From Plasmopara viticola (lineage: Eukaryota > Oomycota > Peronosporomycetes > Peronosporales > Peronosporaceae), in assembly GCA_001695595.3 (NCBI GenBank), contig MBPM02000112.1, positions 62,001 through 126,000 on the forward strand: DNA of 64,000 nt, in the 5' to 3' direction. Below, piece by piece: positions 21,235 to 32,245 of the stretch. The notes beneath the pieces were generated by a model. The model was given only the letters and a program-made list of their open reading frames with translations, was not told where the DNA came from and ran no database searches. The translations under genes were made by a program, and so were the position numbers. Numbering within the stretch: position 1 is the stretch's first letter; each line of letters opens with the position of its first letter.

Positions 21235-23385
21235 GTATTCATATAGCAATTATACAAAATGCATACATAAAGTGCTATAGAGCAAGTCGAGCTTCTTGCA
21301 CATAATGCCAAGACTTTCTGTGGTCTATTATACAACATTGTATCAATCCCACATTACGTACACTACGTGCTGCCACCTTTGTAGAGCTCTTTTTGCGTAC
21401 GTAAAGAGTGCTCTGCTTCCAGAGTGGTAAATATGTCGGCACATCCATCTTGCAGCATGCAAGTACATATTTTTAGCTTACAGTTGACTTGCATGCGTTA
21501 CTTTAAATCGTATTAGCATAGCCGCTCTCGGTTGTCGATGCGCGGTACGTGTATAATGGCTATATGTGAGCTTTTTCATCGCCTTGAAAAGCTGGATGCT
21601 GAGATGGTTACATCAAAGCAAACTTTCAATTTATTTTTGTGATTAATAAGGAAAAAGACTCCAAACACTATAAATGCTGAGTCCTTTCTCAAAGCCAGTA
21701 ACAAGACAGCCTTTCATAGAGCCCACGCAATTTACGAACATTACGACCTGAAGGTGATCACTAGTACCACTCGGATCATTGATCCGTTGTATGTTTACCA
21801 AGCCACATGTCGCAATACGAAACAAAGAGCATAATAATTGCACAAAAATCATACATGTAGTGCTGTACAGCAGCCTATCTAATTACGCATCCATGTAACA
21901 TTGCAATGAATTTCTATTATGAATTATGAAATCAGTCTCAGACTACATACACCCCTTTTCAAACTTCTATACTCATGTGCTGACTCTAAGCAGAATTAGC
22001 GGCTTTCAGCATGCTGATACATCTATCACGGCCATCTTGCAGACTGTAAGTACCCTTTTTGTCATATTTCAGATTGAGTTTTGGCTTCACTCACAAGCGA
22101 ATGCTTTGTCCGCAATCGACTTACACGTACCTTTTCATCGTAGCAGAGTACTTATCAATGCGCGGTGCATGATTGATTGCCAGGAGTATTTTTTCTCGAC
22201 GTTATTTCCTGCTGGTAATCAAAATGGTCACAACGATAGCAAATTTTGGTATCGTTGCTTCTTAAGAGATTGTAAGGTTTGCAATTAAAAACATTAAATA
22301 GCGAACGAGAGCTGGCAAGGCTGTAGACGTCTTTAAAAGAGGGTTTGTCTGCTGTGGGATTAAAACCCACGCGGTTAAAAATAACCTGACCTGAACGTAA
22401 TTTGTTGAGCCTGCGGACTTACTGACTCGCAACAGGTTTACCTAGCCATATGAAATAGCAAGCAAATTAAACGATGTATTTACATATTATTTACGCTTAA
22501 TGCATACAAGTCAATGCTGCACGAGAGTTTGAATGCCTATTCATCTCTCCAACATCGCACGATTTTTTTTTATAGTCTACCCAAATAGATTGAGTCAATC
22601 CCACACCACATACATCACTTGCTGGTCGCTAAGTCAAGCTCGTTAAGATCATGTGCTGACTGCAAATCAAATTAGCTGCTTTCAGTATGTTAGCACAGCT
22701 ATCTTGCAAACTGCGATTGGATCTTTATATACTTTGCAAATCGAGTCTCGCTTCATCCATAAGCAGTAACTTCGTCTATAAATGTTTACATGCGACTTTT
22801 ACATAGTTGTAGCGTAATTCTCAATGTGCAATGCATGTCCTCTAGATAGATGCGAAATTCTGGTGCTTCGAAGTGTCGGTGTTGGCATAATTGCATCAAA
22901 GGCAAATTTTCAAATTTTTACTTTCTTACAGATGTAATATTTGTGATTCAAAAAGCAAAAAGCTAACAAGCACTGGAGGTGGTGTTGTCGTCTCTTCTCT
23001 GACAAACGGCTGTCAGTCTTGGGACTTAAATTAACGCACTTGTAAGCCTTTGGACTATAATAATACCCTCAAGACCACTCAGACAAATTCCCCAATAACA
23101 AGGTTTCGCATGAAAAAAGAGCATCACAAAATTGGCACTCACAATTCAATTACACAAAATGCTTACGTGCAGTGTTGTACGGCGAGCTTAAATTCTACTT
23201 ACTATTTCACAGACTTTCTAAAGTGTCAAATTCAAATCGCGTTTACCACTTGCCAATTCAAGTAGAGTAATATAGCTTAACATGCATATGCACTGATTGC
23301 GAGCTGTTTTCATGATACCACAGCTGTATTGCCAGCTGTAAATACGTTTTTGCTGTTATCTGCAATTATGGAACCTCGTCCATAA
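21235..23385 (-). repeat. Array of about four tRNA-headed repeat units in minus orientation
   Basis: Read on the minus strand, this region repeats the block order listed for 14765-17800. tRNA-like heads have their 5' ends near 23088, at 22426 and near 21785. The plus-strand text shows the reversed blocks clearly, for example CATGTGCTGACTCTAAG and GCATGCTGATACATC near 21975-22025, and CATACATGTAGTGCTGTACAGC near 21850. Near 23385 the orientation flips to plus. Confidence 0.7.
22346..22426 (-). repeat. Best-preserved tRNA-Leu(CAG)-like head
   Basis: The minus strand starts GTCAG, has an A-box-like region, an anticodon-type loop TTCAGGT (anticodon CAG, leucine) and a clean T-arm with stem GTGGG, loop TTTTAAT and stem CCCAC, and ends near GCAGACA, which can pair with the 5' GTCAG region. 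It is 81 nt, as expected for a leucine tRNA with a short variable arm. The D-arm and the anticodon stem are eroded here, and there are many diverged copies nearby. I therefore call it a tRNA-derived repeat head, not a working tRNA gene. Confidence 0.65.
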
Positions 23386-24060
23386 GGAGAAACTCTGTCC
23401 GATGATAAATGTTCTTGCAGCTGGCAAGATAGCTGTGCTAATATGTTTCAGCGTACTAGAAACAACAAATTCAAGTCGCAGCCAGCATACGAGTATACAG
23501 CTTGACAAAGCTGACACCACGCAGTAAAAAGTATTGTATGTAGTGCGAGTTTGACTAAAAAAATAATAAACTATCGAAGAAAAATTCTATGCAATACAAA
23601 TATATGCGAAGGTAGCGAGGCTCGCCGTAAAGTACCCCATGTATGAATCTTTGTGGGATTGCTACGGGTCAGTTTCCCGAGCGTTACGTTCAGGTCGTAA
23701 CGTTTTCAAACGCGTGTATTCAAAATGCACATCTGACAAGCCGTCTTGCTTGTGTGTTTGAGACGACTATAGTTCGTTTAACGCTCGTTGGTTGCTAACT
23801 CAAACTTTACCATACATCCTCTCAAGCAGCAGTAAACTTCGAAGTTCTGGGTTAGAGGTCACAATGTCGACGTCCAACATTTCGAAGTGGTGAGGAAGTT
23901 TGCATCCAGCTGACAATCATGTAGCGCATATCGACGGCCGAGAGACTTTGAAATGCTGCGAGGTAAAAAACTACTTGTGAGCCGATTGCGGACCAAGTCG
24001 CCGTTTGTGATTGAAGCTGAGACTATTCTTGACTGTAGTGAGTTATTAAAACTAACTTCG
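23386..24060 (+). repeat. Plus-orientation tRNA-headed repeat unit next to the inverted array
   Basis: The block starting TTCTTGCAGCTGGCAAGATAG (about 23420) is the plus-strand version of the 3' half of the unit. It continues to GCCGTAAAGTACCCCATGTATG and into a head at 23668-23738. That head has a perfect anticodon-type stem-loop, GTTACG-TTCAGGT-CGTAAC. The next unit then follows through CGACGTCCAACATTTCG (about 23868) and CGACGGCCGAGAGA to about 24060. Confidence 0.72.
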
Positions 24061-24130
24061 CAGCTGTTATGCTGTAACCTCGAAAGCATATATTCACTCC
24101 TGTTTGGTTTTAACACATAAGGTCTAAAAT

Positions 24131-24361
24131 TTATTTTATTTGCACGTAGCTCCTCCATGTGCATACATCGCAGCAATGTCTTGACAGCCTTTCGCTGCCG
24201 TCTAGCATATCAAAACAACAGACAAGATAATAAGCCTTGTTACTGGACACAATCAAGAATGAGCTGGCAACATACCAGAGAAGCGTTTTCAGTGAGACGC
24301 AGGGCTTTTCGGGGCCCATAAATTGGTCAGACTGGTCTACAGCCATCGACAACTCAGACAT
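24131..24361 (-). CDS. Small hypothetical open frame, doubtful
   Basis: A 76-codon minus-strand frame opens at a real ATG (24361) and includes PEKPCVSLKTLLWYV. It runs into the repeat block at about 24100. I do not recognise it. It may be the front of a broken gene or chance. No signal peptide or domain is visible. Confidence 0.15.
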   Translation of the reverse strand: MSELSMAVDQSDQFMGPEKPCVSLKTLLWYVASSFLIVSSNKAYYLVCCFDMLDGSERLSRHCCDVCTWRSYVQIK

Positions 24362-24424
24362 TATTTCAGGACGGAGAAAAAGTGTTTGGCCATGCGTGCG
24401 TGCCTCTAAATTGCTTCCCTTACA

Positions 24425-25150
24425 CTATGCATTCACAATCATTTCGACATTTACGGAACATAAAGCACAATGATGCAGAATGCATGTCGCCAGCCCCTCC
24501 ACTCTTGTCATATAGTGACGAAAATTCTTCCCTTTCTGCATATGTGCTATAATTGCCACGGTCTCGAACCATTCAGTGAGGTCCGTAAGCTCTTTTATCT
24601 CATTTTTATGATGATGGCTAAAACCACACGCATTACGGAGCGATGCTGATTTGCGAAGAAGGCGCGCTGAGTTTTCCTTTAAAGCTCAGAAACACCACAG
24701 GAAGCAAGCAGCAAGGCGTTCGCGAGCTGGTTATAAGCTAAGCAGCCTTTGACAGCCACTTCAAATTTCCAACTAAGAGCGCCTATATAAACGGCAACCG
24801 AACGCTAGCTTCTATCTTTGTCGAATAGAGAAGGAAGTGCTGCAACTAAATCAGCGACGTCTGACACCGTAGATGCAGGTGTAATAGTAGACTCGTCACT
24901 TCCTTTCCGGTGAAATCCGATATAAACATATCTCCCGCTCCCGCGAGCTACACGATTTGCAGGTAAAGGTTCCGTATTAACAGGGTGAGAGTGGTTCCCT
25001 TCATTAATATGTAAGTATGAATTTCCTTCGAACATGCAGTTTAGTCGGGTGCTGTTGCAAAAGGGCAAGCAACGAGTAATGTCAGATTATTAACGATGAT
25101 TAGAAACTGTAATTTATTCGGGCTAAACGTTAAAAGGACTTTCGCAAAAT
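24425..25150 (-). pseudogene. Decayed minus-strand gene(s), possibly a secreted-protein relic
   Basis: Near 25110-25030 one minus-strand frame has a strongly hydrophobic run ending LLVACPFATA, like a signal peptide with an Ala-x-Ala cleavage site, but it has no ATG and hits a stop at once. A neighbouring frame (25068-24805) then stays open for 87 codons with KGSDESTITPASTVSDVADLV. Farther on, 24685-24425 is open for about 87 codons with RLLRKSAS and LTEWFETVAIIAHM. A frameshifted secreted effector gene would look like this, but none of the pieces has a confirmed effector motif. The minus-strand SulP gene lies just upstream on the same strand. Confidence 0.2.
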
Positions 25151-25375
25151 GTTTTATTAGGATCCAGCTGGGTGTTGACTACCTTGAGACTAAGATCAAA
25201 CGACAAGGTGATGGAATGCTGCTCTGTCATCTGAAGAATTTTGAAGTCATCGAACTACCCGTTCAATGACATTTCTTAAGACACAACGCAGAGCCGTAAA
25301 AGCCTCTCAAAAAGACAAGATGTGCAATTGATGTATAGATCCGTGCGATGCTTGGGATGCTCGCTCCTTGTCCAA

Positions 25376-27328
25376 CTATTTTTTGGCATGTTCATCTTCA
25401 GGTAAAGAATTATTTGGCATTGCAATTTTAATATGCTCAGCAGAAATCCACCCAAAATCGTGATTAAGTATACCGAGCGACTCCTCATCGAGATTTTGAG
25501 CCACCAAAGTCTTACCAGCCTCACGGTACCTCATCGCAGCCTCTCGCAAAGCTGCAGCAGCTGAAAAGTCTGCAAAGCTACAGTCGCGTGTATCCAAAAT
25601 TACAACGTCCGGGTCTTCCTTCACATTAAAAAACTCGCGAAAGGAAGCCACTGACGAAAAAAGAAGTTGCCCTTTCAAATAATAAATTTTGGCTTCTACT
25701 TGACTTAACAACATCTCGCCGTCAATTGCGAGGTCGTGCATCTTTTCAACAGGAACAATGGCTGTACTTGTATGAAAAGTAAGCAAGTGGCCACTTTGCC
25801 AGCTATTCACAAGACATTGCCAGATCACGCCAACAATCACAGCAATAGCCAAATTCATTGCAGCAGCAAGTACGGTCACAAGAATTATAGCAACAGCATC
25901 TGTAATCTTGACGCGGAAAAGCAGCTTAAGCGTCGGCCAATAAAAGGTGTGAATTACTATCACGAAGAGAATTCCCGTCAAACAAGCCACGGGAACGCGC
26001 TCAATCACAGAACTCGCAAAGAGCACGACTAAAAACGTGCATATACCGCCCATAAAAGACGAAAGCCGGTGTCGCGCCCCGTTCAATATGTTACCATTGG
26101 ATTGTGCGATCATCGAGCAGCCTCCCATGCCTGAAAAAAACCCACACAATATATTACCAAGGCCCTGAGCAATACACTCTTTCCGTGTAGCTGATTGCGA
26201 AAGTTGCTCTTTTTTTAGGTCAACAACCGATTGCAGTGTCATCAACGACTCAAACAGTCCAACTGCCATAATACTCGCTGCTGTGGACAACACGACGCCC
26301 CAGTCTTGTACGTTATTAAACTTAGGGATCTCAAAGGTCGGTAAGCCACCATTAAGTGAAGACGTATCTCCAATTGTTCGCACATTGTACCCAAGAAATG
26401 GACGATTAATTCCGAACTCAAATCCGACACCTATTATGGCTGCGATAAGTGTCGGTGGAATGTATTGGCCAATAAATGGCAACTTCGGGAAATAATGCAT
26501 GATGGCCATAGTGATCACTACCAGAGTGAGGGTTACCCATGTTGTAGGAGATGCTACACTCATATACTCCAGCTCATTTGCAATTTCACACTCGCCAAAG
26601 CGCATTGTATCATTCTTGCATACTTCAAATGTTGTTTTTTGAGATAGAAACATCATTATCGCCAAGCCATTTAAAAATCCAATATGGGCAGTACGCGGGA
26701 TCATAGAAAAGAACTTCGATAACTTCAATACGCCAAAGAGCAACTCAAATCCACCAGCTATTGCAACGGCCACAAATAGGTGCTCCAGACGCTCATCATA
26801 CGTTAGATAGGCTAGCGAGCCTGTGCCACTTGTGATAGCTGGCAAGACCATGGCGACAGCGCCTGCAGCTCCAGCAACAGTAGCTGGGACGCCACCAAAT
26901 AAACTTACGGATAGACCAAGAAAGCCTGTGGCATACAGACCGTTAAGAGGGTCCACATCCGCTGCGTAGCTAAAGGCGACGGTCTCAGGAATCATAAGCA
27001 ACATGGCCGCCACGCCACAGAGCATCTCACGCTGAAAAACGACGAGGTTTTGCCAATAAAATCGCGTCGATTCCACGACGTTGCGCTGGACTGTAAAAGC
27101 TGCTTTGCTAGGGGAGAGCTGCGGGGTATGTGCATGCAAACGCACGGTACGCGCAATACGGCGAACACCATGACCAACACTCTCGTCCCATTGTTTACAC
27201 AGCGAGTGCTTGGTGTCACTCGCCTCGAGGGCCGTGTACTGCAACGACTTGGTGGATCTGGGTGTATATGGTAAGTACGTAGAGCTAGGCGAGAGACGCG
27301 GGGTCAAGCCGTGCTCAATATTGTCCAT
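25376..27328 (-). CDS. SulP/SLC26 family anion (sulfate-type) transporter with STAS domain
   Basis: From the first ATG the protein is 650 residues; an upstream GTG (27379) was rejected. After a Ser/Thr-rich cytoplasmic N-terminus of about 85 residues come the SulP membrane domains: IPETVAFSYAADVDPLNGLYATG (about 113-135) is the family signature, and GMGGCSMIAQS followed by GARHRLS (400-425) is the conserved transport-core motif. About 12-14 hydrophobic helices can be drawn between residues 90 and 520. The C-terminal STAS domain spans about 538-633 (VVILDTRDCSFADFSAAAAL). SulP proteins move sulfate, bicarbonate or other anions, usually with a proton or sodium ion or by exchange; the substrate cannot be read from sequence. 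No introns are needed. The protein resembles the bacterial-type branch more than animal SLC26. Confidence 0.93.
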   Translation of the reverse strand: MDNIEHGLTPRLSPSSTYLPYTPRSTKSLQYTALEASDTKHSLCKQWDESVGHGVRRIARTVRLHAHTPQLSPSKAAFTVQRNVVESTRFYWQNLVVFQREMLCGVAAMLLMIPETVAFSYAADVDPLNGLYATGFLGLSVSLFGGVPATVAGAAGAVAMVLPAITSGTGSLAYLTYDERLEHLFVAVAIAGGFELLFGVLKLSKFFSMIPRTAHIGFLNGLAIMMFLSQKTTFEVCKNDTMRFGECEIANELEYMSVASPTTWVTLTLVVITMAIMHYFPKLPFIGQYIPPTLIAAIIGVGFEFGINRPFLGYNVRTIGDTSSLNGGLPTFEIPKFNNVQDWGVVLSTAASIMAVGLFESLMTLQSVVDLKKEQLSQSATRKECIAQGLGNILCGFFSGMGGCSMIAQSNGNILNGARHRLSSFMGGICTFLVVLFASSVIERVPVACLTGILFVIVIHTFYWPTLKLLFRVKITDAVAIILVTVLAAAMNLAIAVIVGVIWQCLVNSWQSGHLLTFHTSTAIVPVEKMHDLAIDGEMLLSQVEAKIYYLKGQLLFSSVASFREFFNVKEDPDVVILDTRDCSFADFSAAAALREAAMRYREAGKTLVAQNLDEESLGILNHDFGWISAEHIKIAMPNNSLPEDEHAKK

Positions 27329-28429
27329 TCCGATTGTACACTGACGACGAATGATTGGAAGACACTTCTGTAACCGCACCTATACCGAATCAGCGAGGAC
27401 ATAAACCAAGCAAGTCCACGAACCTGCGACTCTCTTAAAAAAGAAACATACCACTGTGACGATTGCGTAGCGTATCAAACGTACGATGTGGATTGCCGCC
27501 TTGTAAATAGTTGCATGTAGCGATTCCACTGCATCGTTATAGGCGACACTTTAAGCAGCGAGGTTCATTGCACTCTGTGCTTCATTGATCTCGGCGGTGG
27601 TTGCACCTTAAGGTGTCAAAACCTGGAAAAGAACGAGGCGCGATGATCGAAAAGTTTGAGCAGGTGACATCTAACGATACTTACCGCAATGTGGACTTGA
27701 ATCCCGAGTCATTACCTGTTCCTCGAGCTGAGCACGAGGACATAAAGCAGCAAACATAGCACTGTAGAGCACCTACCGTCCTGTGTGCGTCAAGGTGGTG
27801 GGAGCGCTGATGCAAAATCATATGGCTCTAAAGTAGAGGACACGCTTGAACACATACGCTAGACTGAGTTTATGCTTGCCGACATGGCATGCTATGTAAT
27901 ATTTTTGAACAGTGAATTCATTCTAAAACATCTTTTGCTCAAATTAGAACAACAATGTGAGCAATCTTGAAGCGTGTTTTACTTATCCAGTAAATTTTGT
28001 TGTAGGCTGTGGCTAAGGCACAACTCAAGTTAAGCACGGGAAGCGTGGCGGTGAATTAATGGTGCGAGAAGAAAGGGCAAGTATTTTCCTTTGAAGAATC
28101 TGGAAAAAAGAGATCACTTCAAGAGCAAATTCTCTTGTGTGAGGACACTTTAATAACGAGTTATCATTTCAAGTCTTCTCACTAGTGGTAGCAAGGCGGA
28201 TATTTAAAAATTTACATTTACCACGACATCGGGCTGTGCCTTAAGCTGTTAGTGCCTCGGTGAAAGACGATAGCAACGTGACTTATAACTGGCATAATCG
28301 CACGAGGCATTAGTATGTCCGCGGGCCAAGAAAAATACTACGCGGCTTAGGCAGCAAACCCAAATTTACCCTCATGAGACATGCGTGGCAAGACGCCTAA
28401 ACTGAGACGAAATTTAGGGCTCAAGTGCA
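27329..28429. other. Upstream region of the SulP gene, no gene recognised
   Basis: This 1.1 kb lies 5' of the minus-strand transporter and probably holds its promoter. TCATTCG at about 27347-27353 on the minus strand is a weak initiator match. No open frame with a domain is present. Confidence 0.4.
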
Positions 28430-28825
28430 CAACTCGGTAGCTTGGCTCGCTGTACAGCATTGTGTGTATGCATTTGTGTGATATTTTATGTATATATATA
28501 CATAGTTTTGTTTGCTGATTGATTCATGTGGCTTGGCAAACGTGTGACTGGACAGGCAGCCCGTGTGGCCGAAGGAATTACGTTCATGTCGTAATGTCTT
28601 TGTACGCGTTGACTCACTAACAAGCCATCTTACTACTGTCTTTGAAAGACAGTTACAGCGCCTCCAGCGCTCGCTACCTTTTTGCTTTTCAATAACAACC
28701 GTTGCATCTACCAGGGAGCAACGAATACAAAGCGCTACTTTGGAGCATTTTAACATCTATCAGTTCGGGGTCTCGAGAAAGTTCACATTCCTCCTATCAG
28801 ACATGCCGCATCGACAGCCGCTACC
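28430..28825 (+). repeat. tRNA-headed repeat unit, plus orientation
   Basis: The sequence enters at the 3' end of a unit (GCTCGCTGTACAGCATTGTG, then CGTGTGACTGG), passes a head at about 28550-28623 (GTGTGGCCGAAGG, ACGTTCATGTCGT) and continues through CAAGCCATCTTAC, TCTTTGAAAGACAGTTACAGC and GACATGCCGCATCGACAGCCGC. It stops near 28825, where the reverse orientation begins. Confidence 0.7.
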
Positions 28826-29640
28826 TGAACATGGACTGTCAGCTTTAATCACAAGCGGTGATTTCGTCCGCAATTCACTGACAAGTAGTTTTTTTTGTAT
28901 CGCAGCGGCTCAGCTTTCGATACGTGTTACACGATCGATAGCTAAATGCAAATTTTTCACTGCCTCGGATTGTCGTCGCCATTGTGACCTCAAAGCCAAA
29001 ACTTTGGAAGTTACTGCTTTGTAGGACAGCAAACAGCTAACGAGCGCTTAATAATTATAGTCGTCTCAAAGATACCAGCAAGACGGTCTTAGCAGCTTTG
29101 GGATATGAATACACGCGTTCGAAAACATTACTACCTGAAAGTAATTCCTATGATCACTCGGACAAACTGACCGGTCACAAATTCACTAAGCTAAATAAAT
29201 ATATATACAATGTAAGGTAAGTATTCACATTGCAATCCCACAATTTCACATATGCAGGACTGCACGGCTGCATAGCGACTTGCGCATATAGTAACATTGG
29301 GAGGCTTTTTTTCTATAGTCATTCATCGATTATTAAATCTTGCCCGCACTACATACACTACTTGCTACTGCTTCTTGCCGACTTGGTTAGGCTCTATATG
29401 TTGGTATGGTGATTCTGGTATGCGACTTCTAGTATGCTGAAATATGTGAGAACAGCCATCTTGCCAGCTGCGAGTATATTTTTCGTACTACCTGAGTGGT
29501 AACATGGTCCACAATTGTCTCTTAAGTAGTTCTGTACATCGCAGCAGTAAAACTCCTTCTGGCCGTCGATATGCAGTATACGGTTGATTGTGGATGCAAA
29601 CCCTCTCACAACCTCCTTACTCTTGTGATGAAAGCCATGG
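28826..29640 (-). repeat. tRNA-headed repeat unit(s), minus orientation
   Basis: From CAGCTTTAATCACAAGCGGTG (about 28839) the blocks appear reversed relative to the preceding unit. The next ones are CACTGCCTCGGATTGTCGTCG, the reversed TTTGAGACGACTATA block near 29060, and a head with its 5' end at 29171 that keeps the TTCAGGT loop. It then continues with CATATGCAGGACTGCACGGC (about 29250) and GCCAGCTGCGAGTA (about 29463). With the unit before it, this makes a large imperfect palindrome. Confidence 0.7.
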
Positions 29641-32245
29641 TGTCTTAGCTATGCGCTTATCTGCTTTGCATACCGCAAAAGCTCTTCGGGCTCACTCCTT
29701 GCTTGGTGCCAATCAATTAAATTTGATTGAAAAAGTCTCACTGTTACAGTGAGACCTTACGTTGGCTAAGCGCGTGATTTTAGCATCAAATAGAATTTGG
29801 ATTCAAGACGCCACTAAAATCGTAGGATGGTTTGCTACTGGTCAGAGGATGACCATCACCAAAATCACCTAAATAAAATTCATACGTGCTAAGACAAGTT
29901 CTGTATTAAATCTGGCAGCCAAAGAAACTCAGAAGCCTAAACTCTCCTGAGAGGCCGCTCAGATACTAAAGTACTGAGTACTGATAGAAACTAAGGAAGA
30001 CCTTTAACATCGACGAAGCAATGTGTACGAACCAGCTTTGAGACAAGGCTACATACGAGCTGCAATCCACTCCAAAAAGAGACATCAATCTGGCTGATAC
30101 GGACAAAACCTTGCACTTTGAGGCAAAAACGTATGTGACTGGGATACAGCTTGGATCCTTGTGGCGACTCTCGAATAGTCACACTTGAAAGCTTTTTACG
30201 CATTAGCATGACTTATAACACTGAGCGTTGTAGTTGACCTATTCTATCAGCAGCGCAAGTGTATTGGAAAGGTTTTAAATTGTTCGAATTTTTTAACTCA
30301 AACCCTTTTACAAATCAGCAAAAAATTTATCGCGCGACCCAGACTCCTGACAGATGTTTCGGACATGATGCTTTTGGCTAATACATTTTAATTCCACTAT
30401 GAACGTAGCTACCAATATTCCAAGAATTTCCGCTATCAATCGCGGAACGTATACGTGGTCAAGGGCGATAAAAGGCATTTTTGTATGCTCACGTTTTCGT
30501 AGATCAATATAATTGCAGCTCTTCTGATGCTGACCAACTTTTCGTCTAATGTAAGCAACAGCGTCACGGCAAGCGTACTGATTTATCAGGTTTGTTGCTA
30601 TTCACATTTTTATCTCCCAAAGAATGACAGCCATTATGTCATTTTTTGGGATGGGTTGGCTGCAGTTATTACCTTCTGCAGAAAGGTGTAATTTGAATGG
30701 CTTACGACTCCATAGATGCACTGAAAATTTTGCCCGTGAGTACTTTATTGCGAGTTGTACTTGTCTTGAAAAGTGATTCTAATTCGGCCACCTTATAATC
30801 CATGACCTGGAGCAAAATGACTTTCTTATGACCGTCCTCTTCAAGTAGCAGTTGCGTGCACTATTAAAAACTTCAGGAGCCTCGCAAACGTCGCTCAAGA
30901 AGCACCAAATTTTATCTCTCTGACGTTTATGCTTGATTACGTGTACCCAAGGACTACTACTCCCACAGCCTCAAAGACATATTTGCCCATGCTGGCAATT
31001 GTCATCATGATATTTGACGTTTGCCTTTGGTGGCCAAAACAGCAAATCAAAAATGGCTAGAGACATAAAAGTTTTTTCAAGAGTTCTAGGCGAAAGAGCT
31101 ATACGGACAAAGTTGTGGTATGACCAACGGATGAGCGTTGCCGAGAAAGTCGATTGCTATCGTGGCATTATTGTTCTGTAGCGGTCTGTCGCAGTTGTCT
31201 GTATAAAGAATTAATTATTCCTTGCCTTCGCGTTACACTCCGAAACAGTACGAGTTGCGGGTTACTAGTTGGCTTCCAGAGTTAGAAAGAATCTTAGCAT
31301 TAAAACTCAAAGAAAATCTATTCAGTTATAAGATTGAGGTAAATCCAATGGACTGAATTTTGTTTCATATATAGACCGTCTGTTCGACAAATATCCTTCA
31401 TCAATCTAACAATCCTGACAAATATGAATTTAGTAGTGGTCATTCAATAGCATACAGACTTGCTACCTTTTAAAGACCGTTCACTCTCTGATACCGCAAT
31501 CGAAAAGGCAACATTTTCTGAAACATCAACAAGCTCATGATTCTACTTTCATTGTCAACATTTCGACGTCCACCAATCCAAACGCCGAGAAAAGTCGCCT
31601 TTAGCGTTGATTTGTGTGCACCGCACACTTACGACCGATAGCGGCTACAATAAAGAAGTCACGTGTAAATCAATTATATAAAAAATTGCTAAACGATAAA
31701 GCTTAACTTGATCTTTAAATCGCTTGGAGTCCGAGAGACGGCAATCTGCAACTCATACCGGCTCTAAGTATAGAGCAAAGACTAGAAACCTGACGTTAAC
31801 GCATAAAGTCACGGCAGTTTCTTTGCACCTAGCACTGGTTCGGTTTAACGATTGGCTTACACTCTAGTCTATTACACTGGTTTCTTATGAGGTTGGAGCA
31901 GTATGACCAATTATCTAAGATCATTAAGACGGGCTATAGAGCAGACATACTTGAATTGTATCGAAAAAGTACAAATTTGGGTTACACGAGACCTTAACGC
32001 GATAAATGCCCCATAATTCACTTCGACACCCAAGACACATACCCCACCCGAAAAAAAAGCCCTCACGGCAAGCGTGATGAACTTAACGGAAAGAGATTAA
32101 AATGGCTAAGGCTCATCGAGTGGTCTGATCTGTATGGATACCAGCTACGCTTTGATGGGGCGGTAGAGGGTGGTACCATATTAGAATCTGTCGATTCTTC
32201 ATCTAGTGCTGTACTCGCCATTCGCGGTCTTGTTGTCGTTTGTAC
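29641..32245. other. Intergenic, no gene recognised
   Basis: There is no supported gene in this 2.6 kb. A 21-base palindrome with GTCTCACTGT and ACAGTGAGAC arms lies at 29735-29755. On the minus strand around 30640-30340 a frame reads protein-like for some 60-80 codons but has no start or domain. The plus strand near 32097-32280 is open and reads WLRLIEWSDLYGYQLRFDG, which might be an eroded coding piece. Both are unassigned. Confidence 0.4.

Noticed and set aside
22346..22426. Functional tRNA-Leu gene
   Set aside because: The D-arm and anticodon stem are eroded, and many diverged copies sit inside the same repeat, so it is tRNA-derived rather than a working gene.
24425..24685. RLLR motif as an RXLR effector
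   Set aside because: The frame has no ATG, no in-frame signal peptide and no acidic EER follow-up. A four-residue match is easily chance.
27329..27379. Upstream GTG start for the SulP transporter
   Set aside because: The first in-frame ATG is at 27328. The extra residues add no recognisable feature.
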